DNA from: Lunularia cruciata
Lineage: Eukaryota > Streptophyta > Marchantiopsida > Lunulariales > Lunulariaceae
Length of the DNA: 64,000 nucleotides
Assembly (NCBI GenBank): GCA_948567375.1
Contig: OX419761.1
Coordinates: 20,276,501 to 20,340,500 of the forward strand
Reading direction: 5' to 3'
Shown here: one piece after another, positions 36,101 through 46,598 of the stretch
How the letters are laid out: each line of letters begins with the position of its first letter
Position numbering within the stretch: position 1 is the first letter of the stretch
Notes under the pieces: generated by a model
What the model was told of the DNA's origin: nothing
Seen by the model: the letters and a program-made list of their open reading frames with translations, nothing else
Database searches by the model: none
Position numbers and translations under genes: made by a program

Positions 36101-38689
36101 CGTGAGGTTGTTACCACGAACAATGGGGAGTCCAACGTTAAGGTTTCGTACTCTCCACCTTCGCCACATACGTTGCAACCGTAAAGGCTGCAAGCACACA
36201 CAAAAAAGCCTTAACTTTCATTTCTTTAAACATCTCTTGAACCTTAAAAGTTTAGTTGAGAACTTTCTAAGGGTACTGAGCTCAAAATGTCGAGGCTTCG
36301 TTAAGAGAGTCCTACCACTTACCTTCCGGGGGGCTACCTTGTTGGTGGCTGCTATAATTAAAGAGGAAACTTCTCAAGAAGTGATGTGCGGATAACCAGG
36401 GTCCTGTTCTGGAAACATTTAACATATAAAGATGTGGATGGGTCATTTCCACTTTATCTACTGTGATGACGAATAGAATGATTGTGTGGCAAAACAAAAC
36501 TAGAAAGTAATAAACTGCTAGCCCAAAGAAGTATGCATACTCTTGGAGTTTCGTAAGAAGAGGCTGAAGTACTGATAGCTCCTTCCCGAGGTGTTTGTGT
36601 GGATCTAAGCCCATGGCTGCAACCTAATCCAACCAGAGTATTACAGAACAATTACACTTACAAAGGGTAGGCATGAATTTAAGGATGAACCGTACGGTTC
36701 ATCATCTATCTAAAGAGCAGTACACACGTAATTGTCTAGGTAGGGTATGTGTGTAATGTCTCTTCATGATCAAGAAAACCGTCGAGCACCAAGGTCATAT
36801 TTTCTCACCTTTACCAGGACAGCATGAATTCCACTGTCAATCTTGTAGGCAAAGACACAAGGAAGGTAGAATCTCAGCACCTGTGATAATATGCCACAGT
36901 ATCTTCCATACCAGCATTCACACGTACTCCGGCTGCAAAAGAACCTAGCTTACTATATCTTTCCAGTGATTTCACAGAATACAGAAGAAACTATTGAGTT
37001 GGATGGTTAATGTAAGTTCCAGTCACCATGTTTTGCAGCAGAAAGGGCTGTTCTTGTTTCCACATATATGCCAGTGAAACCAGGCCCAATCTTGAACAGA
37101 CATATTCCACCCTGAGTCGTTGATAGTCCGATGCAATTGCACCAGATGACACACCTCCTAGATCCGGAAACCGAGTTTTGACAGCTCTTAGAAGAACTTC
37201 CAAATCTTCCACTTCATCCCCATCAGTCTTTGTGTATCGTAGGTCCTTGGCTCTACAGAATGATGATGATTAGATTAGAGTGAGAAAAACGTTAAGACAG
37301 ACGTGAAGTGACCATGGCAGTCAACTGAAAAATCTATCAGTGAGATCGAGTTTGTACTGTCCTGGTTCTCTACTTGTAAGACCATTTGCTAACTTTTCGA
37401 CGTAAGACAATATTTTCTACTCTCAAATTTTTTGCTTCTGGGCACAAGCAAATACTACGCAACATCTTGTCCACAAACAGTAATGACAAAACCTGGAATG
37501 TCCCTGTATTTTTCTTCGAAACAAAGGTAGACCGATGCACCGTGATAGAGCAGTGATAACCTGATGGCCAACCTGCAAGATTCAGGAAGACTCCGTGAAA
37601 AACTGATAAAATCAGAGAGGATAGTGACAGGATGATTTCGTGAAGTTGGACACCAGTTGATACAATTCTTCATGCGTAACAACTTGGACACCGGTTCATG
37701 CGCCCATAGAGGATGAAGGACTTAGACAAGTCATGAGAATATCCGAGCAACATTGCCGCTCGGTTTGCTGTTCAGAAAGGTTACATAGGTACCGCACCCG
37801 TACACGTTTCCGCCATCAACTAAATACAGACGTGATCTCGAATAAAGTTTGAATACATTAGAGGAAAGAGGTGTGGAGGTCAACGAGCAAATGTCAATAT
37901 TGAGGCCACTGATACATACGAGAGTGGCGCCTCATTTTTGAATTCAGCTCAATAAACTCAAGCTGGAGAGCAACAGCATGGACTTCTCTAGTCATGCGTG
38001 TTCTCGTGTATGAAGGAATATGTGGAACAGGAGAACTCAGGAACCTGTAGAAATTACGCTACATCCTTTCAAACACCTAGCAAATGTTCCACTGCGAACA
38101 GGATATACAGGGAATTCGGGGTATTCGGAGCAAAAGAGAAGCTACAGTATACAGTCGTAACAGAGAATACGACTGGTGATAGATATATTGTAGGTTATAT
38201 TTCTAAGAATGAGGTACAATAGATCGACAGCCCTTACAGTTTGGTACATGTAACTGTCCAACTCATCAACAGCTTCGTCGAGAGGGTAAAGGTTGGCAAG
38301 GGCCACAATCTGCAATCATTGACAGGCAGAGTCAGCGAGCATGTTTTCGAGATAACTTCATATTCGTGGATATAAGAAAAAAGTCACTATGCTTCAGGCT
38401 GAGAAACCTCATTGCTCCATTTACCAGGTTCATGGTCTAAGATGGACATGCTAACTACGAGTGAGTTGACTCATAAGATAACTTGAAACAACTACGAACC
38501 TCAAGCGAGACTACATTAGAGACAAGGTCCTGCTTCAATCACAACACGCTACTTCACATGAATGCTACTTCCTGATTGAAGAAGATGCAAGCAATATTCT
38601 CTAGTTCTTACCTCATGTCCATAAGACTGACAAAGCTGCATAGCATAGCAGCTGTCCTTCCCACCGCTCACAAGTGCCACAACTTTCAT
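33120..38689 (-). CDS. DPH6: diphthine-ammonia ligase with RidA-like domains, 12 exons, complete
   Basis: DPH6 uses ATP and ammonia to amidate diphthine on eEF2, the last step of diphthamide synthesis in the cytosol. Exons, in transcript order: 38689-38612, 38309-38238, 37572-37493, 37252-37027, 36841-36809, 36623-36541, 36187-36115, 35826-35487, 35146-34815, 34483-34119, 33942-33513, 33353-33120. All eleven introns (159-665 bp) are GT-AG and the phases join without a stop, giving 2,346 nt and 781 residues. Residues 1-215 form the ATP-pyrophosphatase domain: P-loop SGGKDS at 8-13, VGHQ at 51, GAIASDYQRLR in exon 4, CGEGGEYE at 198-205. Two RidA/YjgF-like domains follow (about 240-420 and 425-560, with GPYSQ at 435-439 and MAGQLGLDPPT just after). 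An acidic Cys-containing stretch and a C-terminal tail make up the rest. The ATG at 38689 opens the usual MKVVALVSGGKDS start. The plant family fuses the same domains. I see no lesion. Confidence 0.95.
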
Positions 38690-39720
38690 TTTGCATGTAC
38701 TGCAATCTCCGTTCTCACCGATCTTCCTTTCCCTTGAAAATTGAGCAATGTTTAAGTAGCCGAGCAGGGACCGTTTATCCTTCACAACCCGGCTTCACGA
38801 GCAGCTAATGTGGACACTAAAAGCACCACGAACGCAATCAGGTACTTAGCTCGTCCAGCCGTCACACAGATAGAAAAAGGTTGAGAAAAGAATCGTTTCA
38901 GTTTTCAATGTGCAATTCTATTCCCAAGTTTCCAGATTCCCCGACTCGGTATAACGCATTAACGAAGACGACACTGGAGGAACAGCGGCAGACAATATGC
39001 ACAACTGTCTGTATCATGAACGAACTGGAGCTGATTTCAATCTACTAATGCTGGGTTCAAACAGTCTCTGGAACCACACCGTCTCGGTCGTACATACATC
39101 GACGTTCAATCAGCCGTTGCTATGTTCCTAGAGATTCACGAATTGAACGATCTCTTTCCAGAAGATCTCAGCAATTCTCCATGTCCTCCGGTGTCCCTGC
39201 TTCCCATCTTTCTGTCGAGCAGTTTATAAATTACAAAACGTGCGTCATCATTAGGGCATGAAGCGAAACTGTACATGGGCCGCGGAGACATTTAGTACTC
39301 AGTTCCGTTGGTGCATCAATGAATTCGTGTAATTTGTTGTGTTTCGGTCCAATTTTGTTTCGTTTTGTGCTGCTCGATTCGTGTACAAGGTACTTTATGT
39401 AGCGCTTTTCTGCGAGGTTCATTCCTCTCAAACGTTGCAACTTTAATCCCATATTATCTGTCCATGATATGATTAGAGTTTATGATATATTAAATGACCA
39501 TCTCTTATGAAAATTTGATGGAATGAAAAATGTTGGCACTACTTCTTCCATGTAATTACAGTAAGAATATTTCTTGTGTTCAAATAAATCTACAATTTGG
39601 TAAAAAACAAAATGTTCAAGTTAATAAACTGATGTACTTAATCAGTCAATTGGTTGTATATGAATTGGATATATTATATTACTTAAGGTATCCATTGATC
39701 ATCAATTATCCCATGGCAAC
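38690..39720. other. upstream region of DPH6, no gene recognised
   Basis: Contains the DPH6 promoter and 5' leader, but I could not place a TATA box or start site. The frame continues open upstream of the chosen ATG to 38785, but the family start is at 38689. The 73-codon minus frame at 39231-39452 is unrecognised. Confidence 0.45.
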
Positions 39721-40570
39721 GGTTCTGGATACCCCGTTCGAGGACATCCTTACAATCACTACTTCTATTATACACCAATGCTAGGTTGTATCAATGTTTA
39801 TACATACATATCCTTTTATATAGGATCTTTTCGTTATCTTGTATAGTTTTCTTGTTCAATATGGACGATTGCCTCTTCACCTCATTCGCAGCAAGTTTCC
39901 TACTTTTTTGCTAAAAGAATAAAATATTTACGATTATCTTGGTCTTAGCGTCTATAGAGGTTTCGGATACTCCGTTTCTCTACCAGGCGGCGATCTTTTA
40001 TCAAAGTCCACCAATATTTCTACCACAACCAGTCCTTACGCCAACACTTGCACACGTATGACTTTCTTTATTCTTCGATGATCTTTCCCTGCTCTCCTTA
40101 GTAGTTTAGAATTCATCATAGGGTAACTTTGCTACGTTTTCGGTACTTATCGATGTTTCCTTTCAAGTAGTAAACAAGGTTTGTCTCGAGTCTCTTCCAT
40201 TCTCCTGCTCACGATTATGTATTTATCATTTTCTCGTGATTATTCTGCAAATTGATTTATTCTGTTTATTCTTACTCCTGCTCTTTAGGTGAGTTGCTTC
40301 CGATTCCCTCATAACTTAACATTGTTATTGCTTTGAGTTGCATTTTAGAGAGCATCCGAGTTTGCCATGGCATTCATGAGTTATCGAACAGACATTCGAT
40401 ACATGTACGAGGGATATTGACATTCGCTTCGCTCCTTCGGCACTACGTTCGGGCACCGATGAAATCGGAATACTATCGTGGAAGTTTATTATAACCGCCT
40501 TCTGCTTCTTTATGTTATTTAGTTATTTTAGGACTCATGCATTCAAGGCGCATGCACCAATATACTCTTA
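39721..40570 (-). repeat. decayed inverted R-family DNA (left part)
   Basis: Two degenerate 5'-type signatures (GGATACCCCGTTCGAGGACATC near 39728 and GGATACTCCGTTTC near 39966) precede an interior block at 40340-40530. That block reads, in reverse, like the R interior: CATCCGAGTTTGCCATGGCATTCATGAGTT and CCGCCTTCTGCTTC. It ends where the Harbinger element begins. Confidence 0.55.
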
Positions 40571-40587
40571 GGCAATTCACATGGCTC
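40571..40587 (+). repeat. left terminal inverted repeat of the Harbinger element
   Basis: GGCAATTCACATGGCTC; pairs with 43847-43864. Preceded by TTA (40568-40570). Confidence 0.8.
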
Positions 40588-41106
40588 TTTCGGCCTCCGG
40601 CAGCCCACTAACAGACAAAACACGGCTGCAAAAACTCGGCCGGAGCTCATGTGCATGTCAGGTCTGCCTGACGTTCAAGCCCTCAGTAGGAGCCCATCCG
40701 TCAGGCAACTCTTGCTCCGTCTCGTGGTGCTCCGGCTGAGTCTCTCGAACGGGAGACTCTCTAGGTTAATGGGTCGGGTGACACAACAGGCAATACAGTT
40801 TCCAAACGTCCCATTCTATGACAGGTTCAGTTTTCCCGAGAGCAAACATATCAACTTTCCAAGCAAACATTACTAGGGTTCTGATTTTTGACCTTCAAGA
40901 TTGATCAGGTATGTAATATATCATAACTTTTTCATTTCTGAACGTGTTGGGCTATTCTATAGCTTGAATTGAAGGTTATGCAATGCTTGTCATGTGTGAT
41001 TTGAAATTGAACACAATAGATTAATATTGCAGTGACATTGGTGAGATGAAATTTCTCTGTCAAACCAAACTTTTCCATGTATATTTTTTGAATTTTGTGC
41101 AGCAGA

Positions 41107-42172
41107 ATGGAAGAGATTGTACAGAATGAGAATGTTTCGGGAGCTCTTCCACCTATGGAACCAATTACATTTGTGAAAGATTTGCAGGCTCCATCCAAGA
41201 AGAAGCTTGGTGCAAAAAAGAAAAATTCATCGTCAAAGGATGCTCTTGTGAGAGGTATTATTTTGACTATTTCATATGTAGATTGAAATACTATTCTAAA
41301 ATAATAGTATGTTGATTATTTATCTATTGTTGTCCATTGTGTTTACAGGTGTTTCTATTCTGAAGAAGGCTAAAGTGGAGTGGATTTCCAGTCATGTGAG
41401 GCTTTTTTTGGATATGTATGAAGACATTTATTTTAATCATTGTAACCAAGGCAATGTAAGTCAGGATAAGTGGAAGGTGTTTGCTAATAGGTTCAGTGAA
41501 GCTATTAGTATAACACCACCTTATGAGCCACAGATTCTCAGGAACAAGCTTGATGGTCTAGTTAAGAAATACAGGGTTGAGAAAAGAAAACAAACCACAG
41601 GCACAGAACCAAGTTCATGGGAGTTCTATGAACACATGCATAGAATTAGAGGCGGTTCACCCAAAGAACAAGGCATTCCAGGAGCATGTGATGGTGGTAT
41701 TAATGCTTCAATAACTAATGAGAGAGGGTTTGTAGACTTGACTGATGAAACTATTGATGGGAGTGAGGAAGCATCTCATATAAATCAAACTGAACAATCA
41801 TATATGGATGTTTTGATATCTGATGATGAGAAGGAAACACCACAAGTCTCTACACCTTCTCTAGAGACAATTGGTAACCAGGCCACAATCAGTCCCAGGA
41901 CAAAAGCTTGTGCTCAACCTGGTGTTGTTGGGCAACGTAACAAAAAGCAAAGAGTATCAAAAGAATGTGAAGATGGAATGCAGAAGTGTATGCTTGAATT
42001 TACTCAAGTAGTGAAGGAAGCAAATGAGAAGAGATCCTTGCAGGAAGATTGTAAATTTGACTTGATGATGGTTCAAGAACAACGCAAGATGGATTTAATG
42101 AGCCAAATGCTTGAACTGAAACGTATGGAGCTTGAAATCTTGAAAAACAACCAACGTGGACCGCCATCTTGA
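41107..42172 (+). CDS. Harbinger SANT/Myb-like DNA-binding protein
   Basis: Second gene of the transposon. In PIF/Harbinger elements this protein binds the element ends and brings the nuclease to the nucleus. Two coding exons, 41107-41254 and 41349-42172, are joined by a 94-bp GT-AG intron (donor GAGAG|GTATTA, acceptor TTTACAG|GTG), giving 323 residues without a stop. A further intron in the 5' leader is likely (donor CAG|GTATGT at 40909, acceptor TTGTGCAG at 41102). A Myb/SANT trihelix-like domain spans about residues 57-140 (VEWISSHVRLFLDMYED through SSWEFYEHMHRI). The middle is acidic and Ser/Thr-rich. The C-terminal 60 residues are charged and predicted coiled coil (MVQEQRKMDLMSQMLELKRM). 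The start at 41107 is the first ATG after the leader acceptor. The gene looks intact. Confidence 0.85.
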
Positions 42173-42192
42173 GTAAGTAAATACCTTCACTC

Positions 42193-43629
42193 TCAAATGA
42201 CATTTGCTATATTTAGATGAGCATGAGTACTTTTGAGCTGCTTGTACAAAGCTGCTCTTACGAATTCACCTCTTGTTGTACTCCATTTATCTGCTGCAGA
42301 TCTTGGGAGTGGCAAAATATGTGCTCCATTCATATGCTCGTCCACTACATTGACATCTGTAGGTAATGGTTCTCCTTGTTGAATTACAAAGTTGTGTAGT
42401 ACTGCACATGCAAGTGTCACTCTTGGAACAACTTCCATTTGCATTGGACAGTCCCTCACTATGCTCCATCTACCTTTCAGTTGACCAAATGCATTCTCCA
42501 CGCGTACACGTGCTTTTGATGTATGGTTGTCAAATACATTCTGCATAGGTTCTCCTTGATGTGAATGTCGATGCCAACGTTTCAACAACCATTGACGTAA
42601 TGGATAGGCTGTATCTCCAAGGATCAATGGTGGAATCACTTGTATCGTATGGTTTTCTTGTGGCAAAATGAGTGTTGGCTGAGTGAGAGCTGTCCCTGAT
42701 TCCATTGCCTGATATAAGTTGGACTGTCGTAAATGTGCAGCATTGTGAGTAGATCCAAGCATCGTACAACACAAGTCCCAAAACCGAAGATCCGCATCAC
42801 AAACGCCTTGTAGCAGAACAGAGTAATCTGAGTGTCTATTCCTATAGTGTTCAGGATAAAATCTCATAGCTGGTTTGGTTCTCAATTTGATATGGGTACC
42901 ATCTATGCAACCAATGATTTGTGGAATTCCACATATCTATGCAAACTTTGACATGCTCTCGATACATTCTGCTACTGTAGGCCATTTGATGTATTTAGAG
43001 TATATTTTGTCTTTGTTTGCTAGTATCTCAACTATAATCATAGTGTACTTCACTATAGTCGATTCACCAAGACAATACAGATCACTAAGAGTTCTCAATG
43101 GTGAATTGTGTGCAAATCTGTGTAAAACTACCGCTACACATTTTTCTAATTCCACTCTTTTTCTAGCATACAGCCATTCCAACATAGTAGGCACATGTGG
43201 TTCAATCTCATCAACCAATCTCTTAAAACTCTGATATGACATTTGGTACCTGCTTCTCATATGATTGTTCAGAAAGTCTGAATCCATTGACCATACTTGC
43301 TTGTGAACAATCTCCCACCATATGTACTGTCTTGGTATCACCCAGAAGTCTCTTGGTATTCCTCTTTGAGATAGCAAAAGAAAATTATTTGCCATCAAGA
43401 ACCAACTCCAGAACTCTGGTGTAATATCTTCCTCTTGTTCAAAACATGTTTCTCCCGTCAACAATGTGGCTAACTCCAAGAGATTTTCTGTTTTAGACTC
43501 CATCAACCAGAAAAACATGAGAACACAAAGATCCATCTTGAGTATATGAAAGAGGACTGAAAACTGAATCCAATGAGCTCTTTTTTGTTCAAAATGAGTG
43601 TGAGAAGCCAAAGATATGAAGATTTGCAA
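42193..43629 (-). pseudogene. HARBI1-like transposase with one in-frame stop
   Basis: DDE nuclease of the Harbinger element. The frame from 43629 to 42193 has 478 codons and is broken only by a TAG at 42937-42939 (codon 231), with no frameshift. The catalytic residues are all present: Asp in IDGTHI (codon 243), Asp in GDTAYPL (339) and Glu in VENAFGQLKGRW (378). The N-terminal half contains the helix-turn-helix-like region before the catalytic core (ECVAVVLHRFAHNSPLRTLS is the usual place). The reading frame resumes directly after the stop with ICGIPQIIGCIDGTHIK, so a missed intron is unlikely. Without read-through the product lacks the whole nuclease. No full start-to-stop alternative exists. 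Confidence 0.9.
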
Positions 43630-43846
43630 GTCCCAAACCCCTTATTTGTCATACCCTAATGGGAAAACTGGTTACCTGTTAGCACCAATTAATAATTCCA
43701 AAGTGACCTGTCATCGCAGGTATATTTAGATATGTGACGTCCGTCCAGGTTAATTGCCGGACCGCTGCACTCCCATGGATACCTAAAGATACTCTTTCTG
43801 TCGGCACTTTGAAGGCTACCGGACGTCAATATTGCCGGACATCGAT

Positions 43847-43864
43847 GAGCCATGTGAAGTGGCC
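43847..43864 (-). repeat. right terminal inverted repeat of the Harbinger element
   Basis: Reverse complement reads GGCCACTTCACATGGCTC; pairs with 40571-40587. Followed by TTC. Confidence 0.8.
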
Positions 43865-44220
43865 TTCTATCCCATCCTCTAATGCTTCACTTTGCATTCC
43901 CCATAAACCGTCCAGGGAACGGCTTTCTACTCCCATTTCCTCATACTCAGTCCTCTTGTAGGTGGTCTATTATGTTCATGTATAATATTTCTTCACATAC
44001 ATGTTACCGATTAGACACGATGCTTACTAGTTCTGTACATGTGTTACTCTTGATATGTTGCTATCATGCCTTTACTTCAATTCACATTCGATATTTTAAA
44101 TTCACTTCATCTCCTTTATTGCTTTAATACTCATCTGGATTTGCATTTTATATGCATTTAATGAGTTTTGGATTCCCGTTCGAGGAACGGCTTCTGTTCT
44201 CATCTCCTCATATCCAATGA
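43865..44220 (-). repeat. decayed inverted R-family DNA (right part, with hairpin)
   Basis: Ends, like R read backwards, with ATGAGTTTTGGATTCCCGTTC-GAG-GAACGG (hairpin at 44176-44190) and CTTCTGTTCTC. A second hairpin-like block, CCGTCCAGGGAACGGC, lies at about 43908. Together with 39721-40570 it forms the R copy interrupted by the Harbinger element. Confidence 0.6.
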
Positions 44221-45198
44221 CAACTGATTCAGATTCTATTCATCATCTCCTTGCGTTCTCTCAATTCGATGCCCTGCTTGCATTTCAATGCACTTTAATA
44301 AATGAACAAATGGACCTCTTTTCGTTTCTTGTCACTTCTTATAGTATCTAATCTGCATTTGTTTTCCTCTGTAGGCTGGACAATTTTACTTTAAGCACAT
44401 TCTTTTGTACAATGCCTGGATTCCATGACTTGTTCTTGATTATCATAGAAAAACCATCAAAAATAGGGAAATAGTTTGACGTATGTTGTCATAGGGAAAA
44501 TTATCTACACATAGTATTGGTGCCATTTGGTGTGAATTTTTCATGTTAGAGAACTCAAGGATTTATGTTATGGTAAAACTGGTAGTTGTTTTGTGTTCCT
44601 GTAGACTCAAGGATTTTCTCTTGTGTTAAGGAAGGAAGGATTTTTTTCAAGAAAGGAGAGGACCGATAGGAAGCAAAATTTCGGGAAGAAGTATCAAGGG
44701 TTTTGTTGCTGGACAGAAAAGAGTTCGGGAAAGAGTTGTGAGAATCAACTGAAAGTGCTGGACAGAAGAGAGGATTTGGATCTGGATGAAGGGTTTGGGA
44801 CAGGAAGAGAGAAATACAAAGAAATAGGTTGGCTTGGACAAGGGGGTGAATTCTTGAAGGGACTGAGGGTTTTGTAGGACCAATGAGAGGGAGAGAAGTA
44901 TAGAGAGAAAACTCAAATGGGATAGGGCTTGGCCAAGATAGAGGGACAGGAGAGAAAGCTCGAAGGGGGAATAGTGCTTTTGGCCTGTACATAAGAGAAG
45001 GAATTCAAAGGGTGTGTGTTTTTTTTTGTGATAGGAAACGAAGGACACAAGGGAAAATTTCTCAAAGAAGAAGAGCTTTTGCCTGGTTGTATAGAGGAGA
45101 AAAGACATTCAAAGGAGGTAGGGTTGGTCTGGCCAGAGATAGAGAAAGAAGGGTTTTTATCTTTGAGATTGGAAGGTCATAGCATCGAGGCGGGGTTC
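44221..45198. other. spacer turning purine-rich, no gene recognised
   Basis: From about 44620 the + strand becomes strongly G/A-rich and the frames on both strands are low-complexity (Lys/Arg/Glu on +, Leu/Ser/Pro on -). No family features were seen. Confidence 0.5.
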
Positions 45199-46045
45199 TT
45201 GGACAAGAGAGAGAAATTTTGAGAAGAGAAGGGTTTGGGCAGAGGAACAAAAGGAGAGAGAAATTTTTGAGAAGAGACAGGGTTTTGGCAAAGGAGGAGA
45301 GCACTATCAAAAGGTTTTGCAGGGGAAGAAGTCTCAAAGAATTTTGGCTAACCAGAGTAGTAGAGAGAAAAATTTTGAGAAGAGAAGGGTTTGGGCAGAG
45401 GAACAAAAGGAGAGAAATTTTTGAGAAGAGATAGGGTTTTGGCAAAAGAGGAGAGCACTATCGAAAGGTTTTGCAAGGGAAGAAGTCTCAAAGAGTTTTG
45501 GCTGACCAGAGCAGTAGAGAGAGAAATTTCAAGAAGAGAAGGGTTTGGACAAAGGAACAAAAAGGAGAGAGAAATTTTGAGAAGAGACAGGGTTTTGGCA
45601 AAGGAGGAGAGCACTATCAAAAGGTTCTGCAAGGGAAGAAGTCTCAAAGAGTTTTGGCTGACCAGAGTAGTAGAGAGAGAAATTTTGAGAAGAGAAGGGT
45701 TTGGACAGAGGAACAAACAAGAGAGAGAAATTTTTGAGAAGAGATAGGGTTTTGGCAAAGGAGGAGAGCACTATCAAAAGGTTTTGCAGGGGAAGAAGTC
45801 TCGAAGAGTTTTGGCTGACCAGAGCAGTAGAGAGAGAAATTTTGAGAAGAGAAGGGTTTGGACAGAGGAACAAGTAGGAGAGAGAAATTTTGAGAAGAGA
45901 AAGGTTTGGACAGAGGAACAAATAGGAGAGAGAAATTTTTGAGAAGAGACAGGGTTTTGGCAAACAAGGAAAGCACTATCGAAAGGTTTTTGCAGACGAA
46001 GAACTCTTGAAGAGAGTTTGGCTGACCAGAGCAGTAGAGAGAGAA
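45199..46045. repeat. purine-rich minisatellite, about 155-bp unit, five copies
   Basis: The landmark GAGCACTATC occurs at 45299, 45453, 45609 and 45766, with AAGCACTATC at 45970. Offsets are 154, 156, 157 and 204 bp. Each unit contains GAGAAGAGAAGGGTTTGG, GGGTTTTGGCAAA and GAAGAAGTCTC. The + strand is almost entirely purine. Unit lengths are not multiples of three, so the long repetitive frames on both strands change register between units and are not a real protein. Confidence 0.9.
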
Positions 46046-46432
46046 ATCAGAAAGAGTTGACAGGAGAAGAGAGTCATCAAAGGATTTGGCAGGAGTGGCG
46101 ATCAGTGATAATCAAGCTCTAGCAAGAAGGACTGCCAGCTGGGCAAGTAGGAAGAGTGTCTGATTACAAAAGGGTTTTGAATAGTTGACAAGCCAAGCAG
46201 TCCGAGCGCAAGCAGCCAGGTGCATGGCGTACTCTTGAGACCAATTGATCCCCACGACAACGTCTACGGGATAAATAACAAACTTAGTACCTATTTTTAG
46301 TGAACTCAATAAGGAGATGAGGTGCTAATAAATGAAAACCTCATAAATTGTTTTATAGTATATCAAGTGCAATTTGCATTCATTTATAAAAACAAGCACT
46401 ATATTATGGATGTTTAGGATTGCAGGGGTGAA
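46046..46432. other. spacer, nothing recognised
   Basis: Short AT-rich stretch between the minisatellite and the inverted repeat. No gene seen. Confidence 0.5.
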
Positions 46433-46550
46433 ATAAATGATTGTCAAAAGAAATGATGTGGCTTCTTGAGAGTGTTGCCAAAAATCACCCATCAAAAAGA
46501 TGTGGCAACACTCTCAAGAAGCCACATCATTTCTTTTGACAATCATTTAT
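46433..46550. repeat. perfect 48-bp inverted repeat with 22-base loop
   Basis: The left arm (46433-46480, starting ATAAATGATTGTCAAAAG) and right arm (46503-46550) are exact reverse complements over 48 bp, separated by 46481-46502. A transcript in either direction would fold into a long perfect hairpin. Confidence 0.95.
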
Positions 46551-46598
46551 ATGCACTCAAATCCTAGAGTGCATATTAATCGAACTCTCATGGATAGT

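Larger units (their letters stand above)
40571..43864. mobile_element. PIF/Harbinger DNA transposon, two genes, about 3.3 kb
   Basis: The element starts GGCAATTCACATGGCTC and ends with the reverse complement of GGCCACTTCACATGGCTC. The inverted ends share 12 identical bases plus GGC and further CCGGCA-type similarity inside. The flanking bases are TTA on the left and TTC on the right, one change from the 3-bp TWA duplication typical of this superfamily. It carries both standard genes, a SANT/Myb-like protein (+) and a HARBI1-like nuclease (-), convergent with stops 20 bp apart. It lies within an R-family copy in minus orientation whose halves remain at 40340-40570 and 43865-44220. Confidence 0.85.

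Noticed and set aside
38690-38785. Upstream start for DPH6 at 38785
   Set aside because: The frame is open, but the family begins at the MKVVALVSGGKDS start and the upstream residues show no family resemblance.
19045-44190. R family as a Helitron
   Set aside because: A hairpin near one end fits, but I find no CTRR end after it, no TC start and no A/T insertion site. Left as class unknown.
45062-45976. Several 110-145 codon frames on both strands with repeated motifs (for example QRNKKEREILRR on +, LLKNFSLLFVPLSKPF on -)
   Set aside because: They are products of the 155-bp purine-rich minisatellite; unit lengths are not multiples of three, so the frames switch register between units.
45199-46045. 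CRISPR-like array
   Set aside because: Units are contiguous and 155 bp long, without unique spacers, in a eukaryotic genome. It is a minisatellite.
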